Positions 1-14,600 of a DNA stretch of 64,000 bases are shown piece after piece (position 1 is the stretch's first letter; the number at the start of each line of letters is the position of its first letter). Made by a program: the position numbers and the translations under genes. Under the pieces are notes generated by a model, which was not told the DNA's origin, made no database searches, and saw nothing but the letters and a program-made list of their open reading frames with translations. This stretch comes from Branchiostoma belcheri (Eukaryota; Chordata; Leptocardii; Amphioxiformes; Branchiostomatidae), in assembly GCF_001625305.1 (NCBI RefSeq), contig NW_017802425.1, forward strand, positions 464,073 to 528,072, written 5' to 3'.

Positions 1-2397
1 CCCCCCCTCTCTCTCGCTACACTTTAGACTGATTCCTAATCTTATTGAGTTCAAATACAAATACAAGAGTACATATTACCTAAAATGTTTTGGCCCGACA
101 GTGAGAGGTATCTTTGGTAAAATAATACAAATAATGAATACGTGAAGAAATGGATAAAAGTGTCACACAAGGACAGGACAGAGTGATTTCAAAATTTCAT
201 TTTATTTCAAAAGTTATAACCATTCTTCAACGCCAATACGCCTTTGACTCGGCACATGGCAACAGACGTCCCCGCTATATCTGCAACTACCCTGGCCATT
301 CCTTTGTGAAACCATTTTGCATACTCCGTTCGCACGGGTTCAAACTTACCACAATCGTTTTGTGAATTCCGATTCCTTTCTTCAGATAGATTTCTCCTTT
401 CTATTGGGTATACAATCGTTTTAAACATTCTTTTTCCTATTGGATGTACAGCTGTTTTACGAATTTGATACGCACTGAAACAATTATCATACAACCATTA
501 ATTGTTACACTCCTTGACCTTGTCATTGCCGGTTCTACATCCGGGTGGGTTCTACATCTGGATCGGTTCAACATCCGGGTCGGGTCTACATCCGGGTACT
601 TCCTTGAGGCGTTACAGGTGCATCGTGTTACCACCATGCATGATAGATACAGCTAGATTCTCTCCGTTCAATTCATTTACCATGTTCTATATCATAAGTG
701 CACTGTGAGTGTGAAAATATATACTTGTGTGTTATTTAAGTCAACCGAGGGGCTGTTACAACACATAGCAGGCTTTATTTTTGTTAAACGATGTTTTCCA
801 ACAACACTCATAAGACAGAAGAGTGAGTACACTCGAATCGCTATGTCTGTACAATTCTGTCCAACACCCCGTTGCACCTTTCCGTCTATCCAAAACTCGT
901 GCATGGAACCCAGTGCATAATCATTTTACATATGTCCAATTGGCCATGTCTAAATATAATTTGTTTCTTACTTCCAATTGGTGCCGGATATCACAATGGA
1001 CCAATGGGCATCGCAAGGGTGTCATAAATACAGGGTTACATCAGGCAGTAGTCATGATTCGTTTATTCAATGTTGTAGGACAATGATGGTGTATGCTATA
1101 GACATCCCATTTCCATACAAGGCAGACTCATGCTCTGTAGAACTGTCAATTATGTGGAAATACCCATCTACGGTTACAGTATAAAACAACATTTAATCGA
1201 AGAGGACGGTTGTTTTTTTAAATACCGTATGCTTTAGAGTCCGTTCTATCGGAAACTAACGTTACTAATTTTGTATAATGCACTATAGACTGATCATGAG
1301 ACAAATCAAACCCGGGCGACCACTGCGTCAAGCATGTAAGGATTACGGAATAGCCCTTGGTGCATTTTTGTGATCAGGATTATGCAAGATATGGATGGAC
1401 TATAATGATATTTGGTCTTGAAAAGATGAAATTACAAAACCCAATTATGATTTTGGCCGGGCTCTCTTGTTATTACAGCAGTACATTTTGTCTCAGATCT
1501 TCTGTCCTGGGCATGCTTTTTTTAATAATTGTTTAGTGGCTTGTACTGGACCTGCAGTGGTGTGTTTCTTTTTCTTATTTAAGAAAGGATCAAACGACAG
1601 ATTTTTTAAAAGTGTGTAAATAGTATAGACAGAGACGTACACGATAAAATGCAAATTATGCAGAATATAGAAACAACTTTGAATCTTAATCAAGAAAAAG
1701 ATTCTATCATACCGTCCTGTGGTCTTGATTTTGGAGTGACAGCTTCTGGGGCGAGGAAGAAGTGGTCCAGGCTTAGAAAAAGAAATGGGCCCCTGGGCAG
1801 CTAATTTTGGAGCTGCAGAGCGTTTGGGTGTCTCAGGAAAAGACATGATTTGCATGCTTTGGGGCATACAGTTTGGGCATCCCAATTAGGAAGGGGTGGG
1901 GTAGGCGAACACGATATGATAGACACACGGAAATACACATTATGCACATCTACTGTTCGTATTTCTGTTCTTAGCTACATCATGTTTGTACATGGTACAT
2001 ATACACCTCTCTGTGCCCAGAGCTACAACCCTATCAGTCGTACAGCTGTACAGAAGCGTCTAGCTCAAAGCAGGACAAACACAACAGTGCAGTAAACAGC
2101 CATTCCCAGAGCGGCAACTGGGTGGACAAGCGGCCCAGACACATCTGTACAAAACAGTCACCAAAATGGTGCGATGAAAATAGAGGTCTCCTATGGTTGT
2201 TATAGTATTGCTAGATGATAGACAGTGTAACACTATTAGTGCACACGACAAGCTTTCCAACCAACGGCGTGACTATCGACTTACCGATCAACTAATTAAT
2301 CAATCACCACATCCACACGACACGTCTAGCAAAAGTTAAGGACTTGCTCCCGAAGTAAGACGTCAGTGGGACAGCACACCTCTTCAACTGACAGTTT
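1..2397. other. Non-coding flank downstream of the nicotinic receptor gene
   Basis: No exon of a recognisable protein was found on either strand. The ORFs here are short and unlike any family I know. It begins with a short C/CT-rich run (1-14) and has a small degenerate repeat of the motif catccgggt at about 535-600. An AATAAA-type signal on the minus strand (tttatt at 774-779) could end the receptor transcript, but it is about 1.85 kb beyond the stop codon, so this is only a guess. Confidence 0.5.
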
Positions 2398-2562
2398 GAT
2401 GCAGTTCGGAGGCTTCCGGTTGGAAACGCCGGATTTTACACAATACGGAGGCTTCCGGTTACCTGTTGGATATGCCGGATCTACATAGTTCGGAGGCTTC
2501 CGGTTGAAAACGCCGGATTTTAAACAGTTCCGAGGCTTCCGGTTGGCATAACCGGATTTTCG
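2398..2562. repeat. About 4 x 40-bp tandem repeat in the receptor 3' region
   Basis: Four diverged copies of a unit built on gttcggaggcttccggtt followed by a cgccggattt-like segment. The array ends about 70 bases past the receptor stop codon on the minus strand, so it probably lies in the 3' UTR. Each unit holds ttccggtt and ccggattt, which are partly complementary, so the RNA could fold. Confidence 0.8.
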
Positions 2563-2632
2563 GCCACCGTCTTGTGCTTGGGAGGTATGTCCATTCTGCG
2601 CATGCGCTCTGAAGTACGGGACGCCGATGACT

Positions 2633-5600
2633 TCAGACGATGTCGTCATCCGATATGAAGAGCGGCTGCAGAAACAATCCCAGAGTTCCAATCACGCAGA
2701 CGGACAGGAAGAGCCACAGGCAGATGCGGTCGATCACCATGGCAACGTACTTCCAGTCCTCGTTCACCTGTAATGGTAGAAGTAATGCAGTTTACTAGTT
2801 GCTCGCTAGGCGTCAGCTCTGTTACACGTACATGAACGATGGACAGAGCACGTCGGCAGAACGTATACAGTAATGCGCCTGCGCAGAACCCTGGACTTTC
2901 GTGGTTTTCTTTGTATTTTTGGTCAACGTTGCATCAGAATTTTGCCTGTTGCAGACGATATCTTTTCCGACATGACATTTGGAAACTATAGACGGGATGT
3001 TAACCTTATATGCACAAATACGACCTTACATGAAAGGTTCTGCCGAAGTGCTACACTACATACACTACATTACGGATTTTGTGCAGGTACAGTACGTTTT
3101 GCCGACGTGGTAGGATGGACCAACTGCCGGTTCGGTGGACCTTACCAACGCTACTGAAGTCCTGTCTTTTCCCGACGCAACATTAACACACCAAAATGGT
3201 GCCAGAGACAAGGGAATTCGATGGAAGGCCTGTAGAACCCAGAATACGCAATAACGAAATAGAACTGACACAATTTAATTTGTTTGTCTGTTGTCATTGC
3301 ACGTTTTACATTTACTGCTGCCAGCTTCTATTTGCTGTTAGGTTGATCCTGGATATCTGCCTGTGCTCGGGGAATGGCAGCACAGACAACATTCGATTCT
3401 CCCCTGCAGCCACAAATCCGTTCAACACAGTCTCATGGCCATGATTTTAGTCTGCTGTCACGATGAGCAGGATGGCGGCATTTCACGCCCGGGTTGCGCG
3501 CCTGACGTAAGCTGTTCTCCGGCAGCACGTTTAAAGCCTGCTGCTACAGGAAACTGCTAGTCGCAGGGACAACAGTGTGCTAATATATACAGGACGACCT
3601 TATTGTATTATGTTATAATCGCAAATTGTGTTTGATTCGATAAAGAAGCAGACAAAGGATATTTATTTTGGGGGATAATTGAATATAATAATAGATTTTC
3701 GTATAAGTAGCAAAACCTATAACCTTTTTCCTCTCCTGGAGCGGTGTCAGTGGAGGTTGGTTCAATACATTATTGTTTTCACGCGGCTTCTCATCATTCA
3801 TTTTGAAAAGTTAATTGCCAAAAAGCTCCACCATTTCCCCAGACACACGCCAATGGCGACATGGTTAGCATGGCGGCGGCTGACAGAATTAGGTTCCGCC
3901 GTCAAACCCGTAAATACCTTCCGACTGAGATCATTAAGGTTTCACAGGAAAAACTGAACTTTCACTCTAGCATACATGTACATAATTTTATTATATGATA
4001 TATGGTATGATGTACGTACATAATCGACATATGACACCCAAAGAGAAGGAAAATTAGGTATAGCTAAGTAGCACATTATAATTGTTAGGAATGTTTTAAT
4101 ACATCATTCATGCAGTTACAATCCAGGCACAGTCGCTGGAAATCCCATAGCCTGGATCGGTCTAATCGAATATGTTAAAATTGTCGATAGAAGATTGAAA
4201 TGTCCCCTTTCTAAATCCCCGTTAGGACTATTGCCGTCTGATTGATATTCCTGGCACGGTGGTCTCCCGGGAAGTTCCACCTCACATCCAAATTAAGCAC
4301 CACCTCGGCGTGCGCGCGCAGGCCCGACCCCGCCGCGATCGCAGCTGGGAGCTGTTCCCTGAACCGAGGCTGTTGGCATTTGGAAGGTCGCTGAGCGGCT
4401 GCTGACGGAATGAGAAGCCGGAATTACGCCGGTTTTCAGGCGGATCTTCCCGACAGGCGACAGTAAATCCATCTCGACTGAAGGGATGACTTTTCTCGCA
4501 AGACTTCATCCCAGCCAAACGCGCGCTGGTTGGTCTAATCTTTTCACAGGGGCGTTCACGCATCTTTGTCATGTCAGCCGAAGCACTTGGTTGCATCATT
4601 TTATATTAAGAAACACAAACTGAAGCTGATATGTATTACACTTGGCGACATAGTTTACTGAGGAAGAAACTTTGGGAGCAAAGTCAGTTTAAGAGTTTAG
4701 AGAAAATTAGACGCTATTCAATATGTTGTAACATCCGTCATCATTTTGACCCGAGTTAGCCGCGATGTACGTGTTATATGTGGCACGTCTACAATCACGG
4801 TATAGGTCCAAATATAAAACATACAGAACTTTAAAAATCTGATGAGCTCCACACACAATAACACATGTGAGAACTGTGGAACAGACTATACCTAGTGAGG
4901 TTGTCGCAGTTGGAGATAGACATTTTAAATGTGAAGTGCACATACATACAGCGTCCTGATTGCTAGGAATTAATACTGATTTCTAGGGACTTCTTCTGAT
5001 GCTGATTCCACGCTGTGTCGCAGATGATATTTAATTTTGTATCATTGTAGTTCTACTGCAATACACTGTATCATGTATGATTGTCGAGCAATAAAATTCA
5101 TTCATTCATTTATGACTTACCGCGTCATTGGCGTCCTGCATCTTGAAGTATTCCGCAATGAACTTGACGTTGCTGACCGCTCTTCTCATTTCCGGGGACA
5201 GCTGGAGGGAAATGTTCTCCGACAGAGTCTGACTCCCGGAAACGTCCGTGACCTTGAGCGCGTACTTCCGGCACTGTGTCTCGTACAACATGGCGTTCCT
5301 TTTCTTCATGTGCACCACGTCCACCGGGTCGCGCCCGAACACCTTCAGGTGTTTACAGCCCTTATCAGGATCCCCGTCCTCGTCGTCCATCTGGTCCAGC
5401 CGCTTCATGAACAAGAGTTTGGGCAGTTTTTCCAGGAAAAGTGTTCTAACCCAGGGCGGCATGGTGTGCGTGCTGGCCGACCGGTGGTGGACGTTCAGTA
5501 TGTACACTGTGGTGACGATGGTGAAAGTCACGAAGATCATGGTGAACATGAGATATTTACCGATGAGCGGGATGTCCAGAGAAGTCGGCGGGATGATGTC

Positions 5601-8600
5601 TGCGATCAGCAGCAGGAACACAGTCAGGGCCAGCAGTACGGAGATGCTGAGTGTGATCTTCTCCCCACAGTCGGACGGCAGGTAGAACACCAGCACCGAC
5701 AGGGACGTGATGAGGATACACGGGATGATCAGGTTGATCGTGTAGAAAAGAGGCTTTCTCTGGATGATGAAGTCGAACATGACGAACATCTCGGAGCCGC
5801 TGACCATCTTCCTATTCGGGGACCGCAGGATGTCCCACTCGCCGTTCTGTTTGAAGTCGTCCATGACCGCCTCGTTGTCGATGAGCTCGATGTTGACTTC
5901 GGAGGAGTCGTAGGTCCAGGAGCCGAACTTCATGGTGCAGTTCTGCCTGTCGAACGGGAAGTAGCGCACCTCGATGGAGCATGCGCTCTGGTAGATGGCA
6001 GGGGGCAGCCAGTACACCTGGCCTGTGTTGGCGATCAGAGCCTTGGTTTTCAGCTGGACGTCGTACTGCCCGTCCGCACTGTCGGCAGGAAATAAAACAA
6101 CTGTGGTGAATCTTGCATGATTTGCGTCACAAAGTTACAAAACTGCGATGCTTCTGTAAAATAATCTGTTTTCTGTTTTCTCCCAAATGCTAACTCTCTA
6201 ATCACCTGAAACCAGCATTGAGTGGCGCTGCTAACTTGTTAAACCAGGGCAGGTTTTTACCACTTGATCTCGGGAACCCAGATGTAAGAAAACCCGGATG
6301 TGAGGGAACTCGGATGTAAGAGAACTCGGATGTGAGGGAGCCCGGATGTAAGAGAACCCGGATGTGAGTGGCAATACGTACTTGTTAAAGAGCACCACGT
6401 CAGGTTTCCACGTGATCTCGGAAGGAACCCGGATGACCTCGATGTTGTCGTAGTCTTCGGGGTTCCAGACGAGGCGGTAGTCAATCCAGTCCTGTAGGGA
6501 AGCAAACAGTGCTATTGTGTCGTCTCCTGCTGTATTCTAACATGCTGCAGCGAGCAAAAGTCACTGAAGATTCATCGATTAGAATAGTACACAAATCAAT
6601 GGCTCACAACTGGTCATTATTTTACCTAATGAATTATGTAAAATTAGAACGAAGATTGTATTACAATGCGTTGTATTGATGTATTTCATTGTGTTGTGTT
6701 GTGTTGTATTGTATAGGGAATCGTCAGGATCTGAACTGCGGTGGTCCTAGGAAGCGATTATTAATATCAGTCCATGTTAACTTAATGCGGTATAAATGCC
6801 TTCCAAGGATGCTAAACCCTCTTAGTGGCCTACAGATCCAGCTGCAGAACATGGACGACTGGAACACCATTCAACACACACCCTTCTGGTACACACGTGC
6901 TATACTTGCTGAACACGGCATGCCAGTCCGATCGTGCAACAGATGCAAAAGACCAATTTTGTTTTAGGCGAAATGTCTGCAGTTTTTCGTACCATAGGAC
7001 CCATTTCGTTATTGCCTGTGTAAGGTTCCATTACCTTCTTACTCAGTTTACTAAGTTGGGTTGCAGATTTCAATCTTACTTTCATTGATATTTATCCAGT
7101 CAACATGGCAGGCAAAAATACCACCCGAATCAAGTTGATCTTACAATTACACTTACAGCACAGGTCAATAGATGTGGCAAGTATCAACAGTACTTTACTT
7201 GTGAAGTAAAGACAAACATAATGGTAGCTGTAACTGCCGCCGCTGCTCCCCATTATACAGACAAATGTCACAATAAGGGGCGCAAGGCTTCCGACAAGTC
7301 CGCCACTCAAATTACATGAGATATTCTCACAAGCCGGTTACACCGGCAGGACGGACCTGATAAGGGTACATTTTGTACTGGGCTTTAGCATGTGAACAGG
7401 CCTGGTGTAATGTGATGGGCAGGGAATCTTTTTGGTTGTTTGAATCATGACTAACACGGGAAAACACGTACATGTGACGCGCATCTTTACGCTGTGGCCA
7501 GGGCATAACTATAGTATGATTTTGATGCCTTTCTTATGCTATCTATTTAAAAAGTCCCTTACATTTTACATATACCTAATCGATATCCTATCGTTTAATC
7601 CACCATACAGCTCCCTGTATTGCCAGATCGAATGATAGATTAAGAGAAATGTACAGGCGCCTGTGTTGTCTTAACTTGTTTTGCTTGTCAAGATTTTTCC
7701 TCAGATATGAGTAATAAATCCACTCGGCCGCCTGCAGTTCGTGATTAAACTTGGCGAAGATCATGTCTGATTCTAAATTAACTCAATTACAGTCCCGGCA
7801 GCCAAACCTCCCGGAGTCTGTTTGCCCCACATCGCGCGCGCGTCAACAAGCTGAGCTGGCCGCCGGCCAACGTTACCCTGCAGCAGAGCATCAGCCCACC
7901 AACCCTGCTGCCGAACACTAGTCTGTAAACGGTTTTATCGGTGTGCTAACTTAACCAACCCGTTGTAGCTGAATACTGTAAGCATTTTATTAGTCTGCAG
8001 CTGCCAACCAACCCTGCAACCAAACACTGTAAACGTTACTTATCAATTGCCAACCCTGCAGCCGAACACTTTAAACGTTTTCCATCAGCGCTAGTCTGCC
8101 AACCCTGCAGCCGAACACATTGAGCATTTTTCATCAATGTGCCAACCAACTCAGCCGAACAATTTAGATATTTCTCATCAGTCTGCCAACCCTGCAGTAC
8201 AACGCTTTAAACATTTTTCATCAGTCTGAAAACCCTGCAGCCGAACACCTTCTTAATAAACATTTTTCATCAGTTTGCCAACTAACCCTGCAGTTGAACA
8301 CTTTGACCACATGATATTTCATCAGTTTGTCAACCAACCCTGCAGCCGAACAGTTTATTAATAAACATTTTTCATCAGTTTGCCAACGAACCCTGCAGTC
8401 GAACACTTAAAACATTTTCACCAGTTTGCCAACCAATCCTGCAGCCGGACAATTTAAACATTTTCATCAGTTTGCCAACCCAGCAACCTAACACCTAAAA
8501 CATTTTAGTCAGTCTGCTTACTATTGAGGCAGCAAATTTATTGTTTTTTTCTTCATTCAGACACACAGTGATGAATACAAATAAAAGGACATGGACTAAG

Positions 8601-11600
8601 TGACTGCGAAATCAAGTTAGGCACAACTTAGATTCTCGCAGCCATTTTTACAATGGAAAAGAAGTCGTTTACAAGACATTTGAAAAACTATGGATAGCAT
8701 GAGTCAAAGGATCCCATCCCAGAAGAGAAGGAAATCATAGCAGGACATAAAACAACTAGAAGCGTTTTGTTTCTGGGATGTAGTTTATTGCTTGCCATTG
8801 TTACAGGAAATAATGACTTTCGTAGCTTTGGCTCTTCTTAGCATAGCATCTAATAGCGTCTTTGCTGTTTGAACATCGTCGATTTGATTCCCAACTAATA
8901 GTTATTCTTCACTTGTTCCATCTGACTAATGTTGCTGCGTTGATAACACTAAGTCTGTACAGTCGAACTCTCATGTGGAACCTAAAATTGTATTTGGATA
9001 AATCAAACAGCTTGGAATGTACATCATCTGAGAATACTCTCCCAACAGAGGTTTAGGCTCCGGCTTATTCTTGACATTCATGGCAAATAGATACTGCCTC
9101 GCCAATTTGATACTGTCTAGCAGGAACCAAAATATGGGTATGAAGATTAGGAAGCATGAGTATTGCTCAGTGACGTTAGAATGTCTGTATGGACGGGATT
9201 GTTTCAAAAGCCAGTTTTCAGTTGTGTAACTTTTACCTTCAGTGCTGTAACTTGTATCTTGACGCTGGTAACTCATTGTTGTTTTTCTTTCAGCTGGTCT
9301 TGCTTTGGTGGAATTTGTGAGGTTATTCTTTTATGGAAGCCATTATGGTAGTAATTCCACACCTGGTTAGGTAAAGAAATTAACCCCGATATAAATAACT
9401 GGAACTCCTGCGGGCGCGGGGGGAGAGATGGATGGTTTCCACAGCTGCGCGCGCCGGAAGTGCTGATGTAATGGGCTCCACATCAGTAGGCACGAGTTAA
9501 TTAACGTTTGCAACCAAACTGGCATGGGGAAACTGCTTATGCCGAGCTACGAACATAAACATATGCACATAGGTGCAGATGGCATGGGGAAACTGCTTAT
9601 GCCGAGCTACGAACATGAACATATGCACATAGGTGCAGATGGCATGGGAAACTGCTTATGTCGAGTTACGTACATGCACATGGGTGCAGATGGCATGGCA
9701 GAAACTACTTAGTTACGTAGACGTAGGTGTAGATACCGTGGTAAATCTTGCTAATGCTATGTAGGTTACATAGATGTAGAAGCCATGGTGAATATTGCTG
9801 TCGCTATGTCAGTTACACAGTTATATACAATAGTCTTGATGCTATTTTTGTTACGTACATGTAGATGACATGGTATACAGTACCGCTGCTATATGTTAGT
9901 TATGAAGATATAGATGGCATATAGTAAATACTGCCGATGCTATGTTAGTTACATAGATGTAGATGGCACGGTGAGCGGTGTTGATGCCGAGATACAGAGA
10001 AGGGTTACAATGGAGGTACAGTAACAGCAAGCACGGCACACGGATGGGAACATTTCGAGACTTTATATCAATATCTGATCAACCTTCTCACGTCACGTTT
10101 GTCATGTTCAGTCTGTGAATCCAACTCCGTGATATTAGCGGGTTTGCAAAAAAAAAACTTAAATGTCATCTTAAGGTCGGCTTTCTTGATTTTGAATCCA
10201 ATACCTTAATGTCAGGAGGTCTAATGTCGAAAGCAGAAAATGCAGTGTGTGACTTGCAAGTCAAATACGAATACATACATATCATAATTATCATATTATA
10301 TCAGGTACACACACACACATAATACACACACACAAACACAAATGTACATGGAGGTATGTGTTTTTGTCTGTGTGTGCGTATGTGTCTGTGTGTCTATATG
10401 TGTGTGCGTGTTCCGTTCATTGACATATGTGGTCTCACCTGATTTAGCCATACATTTGTCTTCATCACTTGGTCCTTTTCATTCTGTGTACAAAATCACA
10501 CGGAAAAACATAGTGAACATGTTATGTGTGATTCACGTGGCCTCTCAGTTGTATATTCTCCCTACAACGACATTCTAACATCACACAATATAATACTTCA
10601 TTTTTGGTCAGGTCATTCTTTTACAACATAGGGAATATCCCCAACAGGACATGACTATGCATACGTCAAATGGGTGAATAGGTCATACAACCGGGTGAAT
10701 TTGCGTTGATTATTAATCAATCTTGCAACTGGTACTAAATAGCCGTAAAACTTTTATCACTTATCCAGCAAGTCATATCCTCAAAAGGCTTTTTAAAGGG
10801 TTCCTGATGAAAGTAGTCTGCCCGTAAAGTGAAACTAAACCATTACGATTTTATATACCATTTAACGCACACATAAACGTACACGGTTCCACCCCCACAA
10901 TATGTGCTACAGTCCACCAAACTGCCGTTTCTTTTCATGTTAACGTCTTCATGGCGCCTTCTATCACAAAGTGCCTAAGGTCTCCACTTCACATGTAAAC
11001 AATAAAGAAATGTTTTATATCATGTGTTCATAACCAAGATGGATGATTCCATTACCCGTGAGGTGTTAAAACATGCAGCTGTGTAGCCACAAATAGGACT
11101 TGCACCTTTTATTACCGACCGCCATGCCTGGGGCCAGGTAAAATCGGAGTTCATTTGGGTGTATTTCACCATAACGCTTTGATGTACTGTGTCTGTCTAT
11201 CACCATAGCGTGTCAGATTATGAGTTTTAGTGATGAAACATACTAAAGCTGCAATCAGTCCTTCATTCGAGTCCACTCTGCTTAATTTCTGTCTATTTAA
11301 AATTATCATTTGTCTGTCTCTTAACGCTACAATACAAAGTTCTTTGCCACATTTATTATATACTTGATTGATTTGTACTTGAAGATTGATTGATGTACAT
11401 GTACGAGTACCGTATCCATTAGAAGTGCGGACTGAGAAGAGGTTTTCACCACTCTGAGAGAAATCCCCGAGGAGTGAGCTGGGCCCAGGTCAAGCTCCAG
11501 CTTCAGACATGAGAATGATTTGCATCTCTATTATAGACCGGTTCTGGGGATGATGTACGGTCTGGCGACACCTGCTACAGGTCTCCAGCAAGGACATGCA

Positions 11601-14600
11601 CAGATCAATACTCCAGCCTGACCTCCGGGCTGGCATTGCTCCCTTCTTCCTGCCGAGGAATGGACAATTCAACTCCGCAGCCCTATAGGATCAACTCACC
11701 TCTCAACTCCGACTAAATTGAGCTACGTACATCGCTCCACACCCCCCACACCCCCCCAATTAAAACAAACAGTTCTTGTAGAACACACATATGCACCATC
11801 CATCCCACCCTTCCCAACACCCAACACACCCCCGGAACGGCCGGCTACAGGTATCAGCTCGGAAACATGCACTGTGTGCACACATTAAGTTGCAATCGAG
11901 GTCAGTGACCTACAAAAACCCCGGTTATCAAACAAGTCTGCACTGGTTCTACGGTCTATTCAATTGTGTGGGCGGACGGTGGCGTAGTTTCAGAGGTGTT
12001 ATGTAATTAATCACTATCACAAAACACAGACATATTTTGCATTTGACTTTTAAGTGATAAAGCGGGAATAATCAGAATCATGAATGTAATATCACCAGTG
12101 GAGCATGCACATAACGACCAAGTTGCTCGCTCACGTGACGAGTTGGAGCCAGTACGCTGGTAACGACAGGCTGTGCGTGTCAGCGATAACACATATCCGC
12201 AGATCCTGTTAAAGTTACAGTGGCTATTTCAGTTTTGCCGATACTGGATGAAGGTGACATTGAGGTTTAGTCTATTTTCGACCTTTGAAAACTCTTAATC
12301 GATGCTTGTCCCATCAGATAACCTCCTGCGCAGACAGGCATGTCGACATCACTTATGCACAAGAGAATTTGCTGCCGTTTCTCGATGAGTGTTGCAACAT
12401 TTTCAGTCATGGCGTTTGTTATCCTTTTTCATACAGCTCTGTGGCATCCTTAGTCATGACGCTTGCTTATTGTTTATCATAGAGCTCTACAGTCTCATGA
12501 ATGACATAATGTTAATGTATGATGTAGCATGTTTACTTTACATTGGTTCAATACATTTCCGATCCATATATTGGTTATCAGGCAATAACTGTGGAGATAT
12601 TTTTTGTCTCATGTAAAGTGCTGTAAGTCAACAGTAGCCCAATACAAATCGTTTTTATTACTTAGAAATCATTAAACGGCATTTGAGCCGATTGTGTAGA
12701 AGAACATTCAAGGAATGTAAATAGGGCACTGTCTCGTCCAGGAATATGAATACGTCACTGTCCCCTTCGGGAATATGAATAGGGCCCTGCCCAGCCCGGG
12801 AATATCAACAGAATTCTGCCATATCGACAGTTTTAGGCCGGACGATCAATAGCCTTAACTGGGATCAAGGTCACAGTCAAGCAACAAATTGAATTATCTG
12901 CAGTGAAAGCTCGCAGTTTTCCATAATTGGTTTGATTCTGGAATACAATGTCAGGCAAGACAGACCGTGGCTCGTGGGCCATTAAGAAGAGACGTTACGA
13001 CCACTATCTCTCCATGATTTATCTCTCACGTTGACTGAAGACAGCGTTTCCCTGATAGTTCTTCCTCGTTAACTCCAGTGATGAAGCCGTGCGTCTATAG
13101 TTACACCGCTGTTGTAGTGAATGGTGGAGAAAATTTTCCATTTGTTAGGGCGTCCTGAGAACTGGCACTGAGGAAACCGTGGCAAATTACGTACAAGGAT
13201 CTGATTGCTTTCTGCGATTCAATGATCATCGAGGCAATCAAACCGTCCGAACGGAAACCGCAGGACCATCTTGGAGATGACTCATCCTGCTTGGGGGGGG
13301 GGGGTGATGTCAGTGCAGGTAAAGGTGCAGTCATCTGAGTCAAGGGCATCTGCCGATGAACTCCCTAATTCAGATTTTGAGTTACTTGCGAAATTATAAG
13401 ACGTCGTCGACCTCCATTTATGCGAGGCCACCGGAACAATAAAGCCTACTTTCTGTCGGATCAACTAGCTATGCCCACCCACGGCGCTGTCACCACCCTG
13501 CGTTACACAGCAACACACTGCCTGAGAATTAAACTTCACTCTAGGCGGTGATGTGTGGATGGTAACGAGTTATATTCTACATATGTTTGCCGAACGGGTA
13601 CGCCTCGCTATTGGGGTCAATTAAGGTCAAAAGAGTTGTGAATGAAATTCATAACTGCACCTTGGCAACAATGCATTAATATTAAATGATTATATCATTG
13701 CTACTAGACACTAGTAGACAGTTAACCACAGATGTACATGAACAATTCGCAGTAATTTAATAAGTTGACTCACTGTTGGATGAAGGCATTTCACCTTCCT
13801 TTTAGTAGAAATTAGTCTAAAATACATACCGCAGCAACGTACTGTGGACGGTCCTGGTCTTCCTTTGGAGACACTTGCAGTTATAATAATTAAGTTGCCT
13901 ATTTCGATTGCGTACTTATTGTGGTGTCAGGGCATTTTGTAACAGTTTCCCAGGAATGATTAAGTCGACAGGAAATGACGTTTGACCTACCACGCTGATG
14001 AGCTGTGAGATGCTGAGGCGGAAGTTGACGGTGACGACCTCGTTGACGGTGCGAGCGGGCCGGATGAGCGGGTTGTAGCGGGACGTGTTGAACAGCATGG
14101 CGACTAGCCTCTCCTCGGACTCAGCGGCACGTCCGGCTAGGGGAGAATACACATGGGATGTTAGAGGTGTACCTGTAAGGGCTGGGGTGGGGGTCTACTG
14201 AAACAGGGCCAAGAATGGCGGCAGGCAGTCCGTGTGACATTTGGGACTGCACTGAATACATAGATCATCTAAATCGTGTTATATATGGGACACACTGTCC
14301 TTATTCTACAGTTGTCTGTGATATCTTGTCGTAAAGGGGACAGCCAATTGTGGATGTTGTGGTTGTTCTTTAATTTTTACGGGGGAAAAGGCACATTGGG
14401 CCTGTCGATTGTAGTCAGTATTCGCGCGATCCCGTAGTCTCTGTATGTTTCTACAAGACTTAGTATAGTTAGTAAGTCTACAAGTATAGGCACGTTCTGA
14501 GTTAATGAAATCAATATTCTCTAGTTGGTTACGTTGTACTTGAAGTCCTGGTTATCTCAGTTCTTCGGTATGCACGCAAACTGGTCGGACGTAGGCGGTG

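Noticed and set aside
5037..6095. 352-residue plus-strand ORF
   Set aside because: It is the antisense of receptor exon 5, whose minus-strand reading gives an unmistakable nicotinic channel. The plus product has no known motif.
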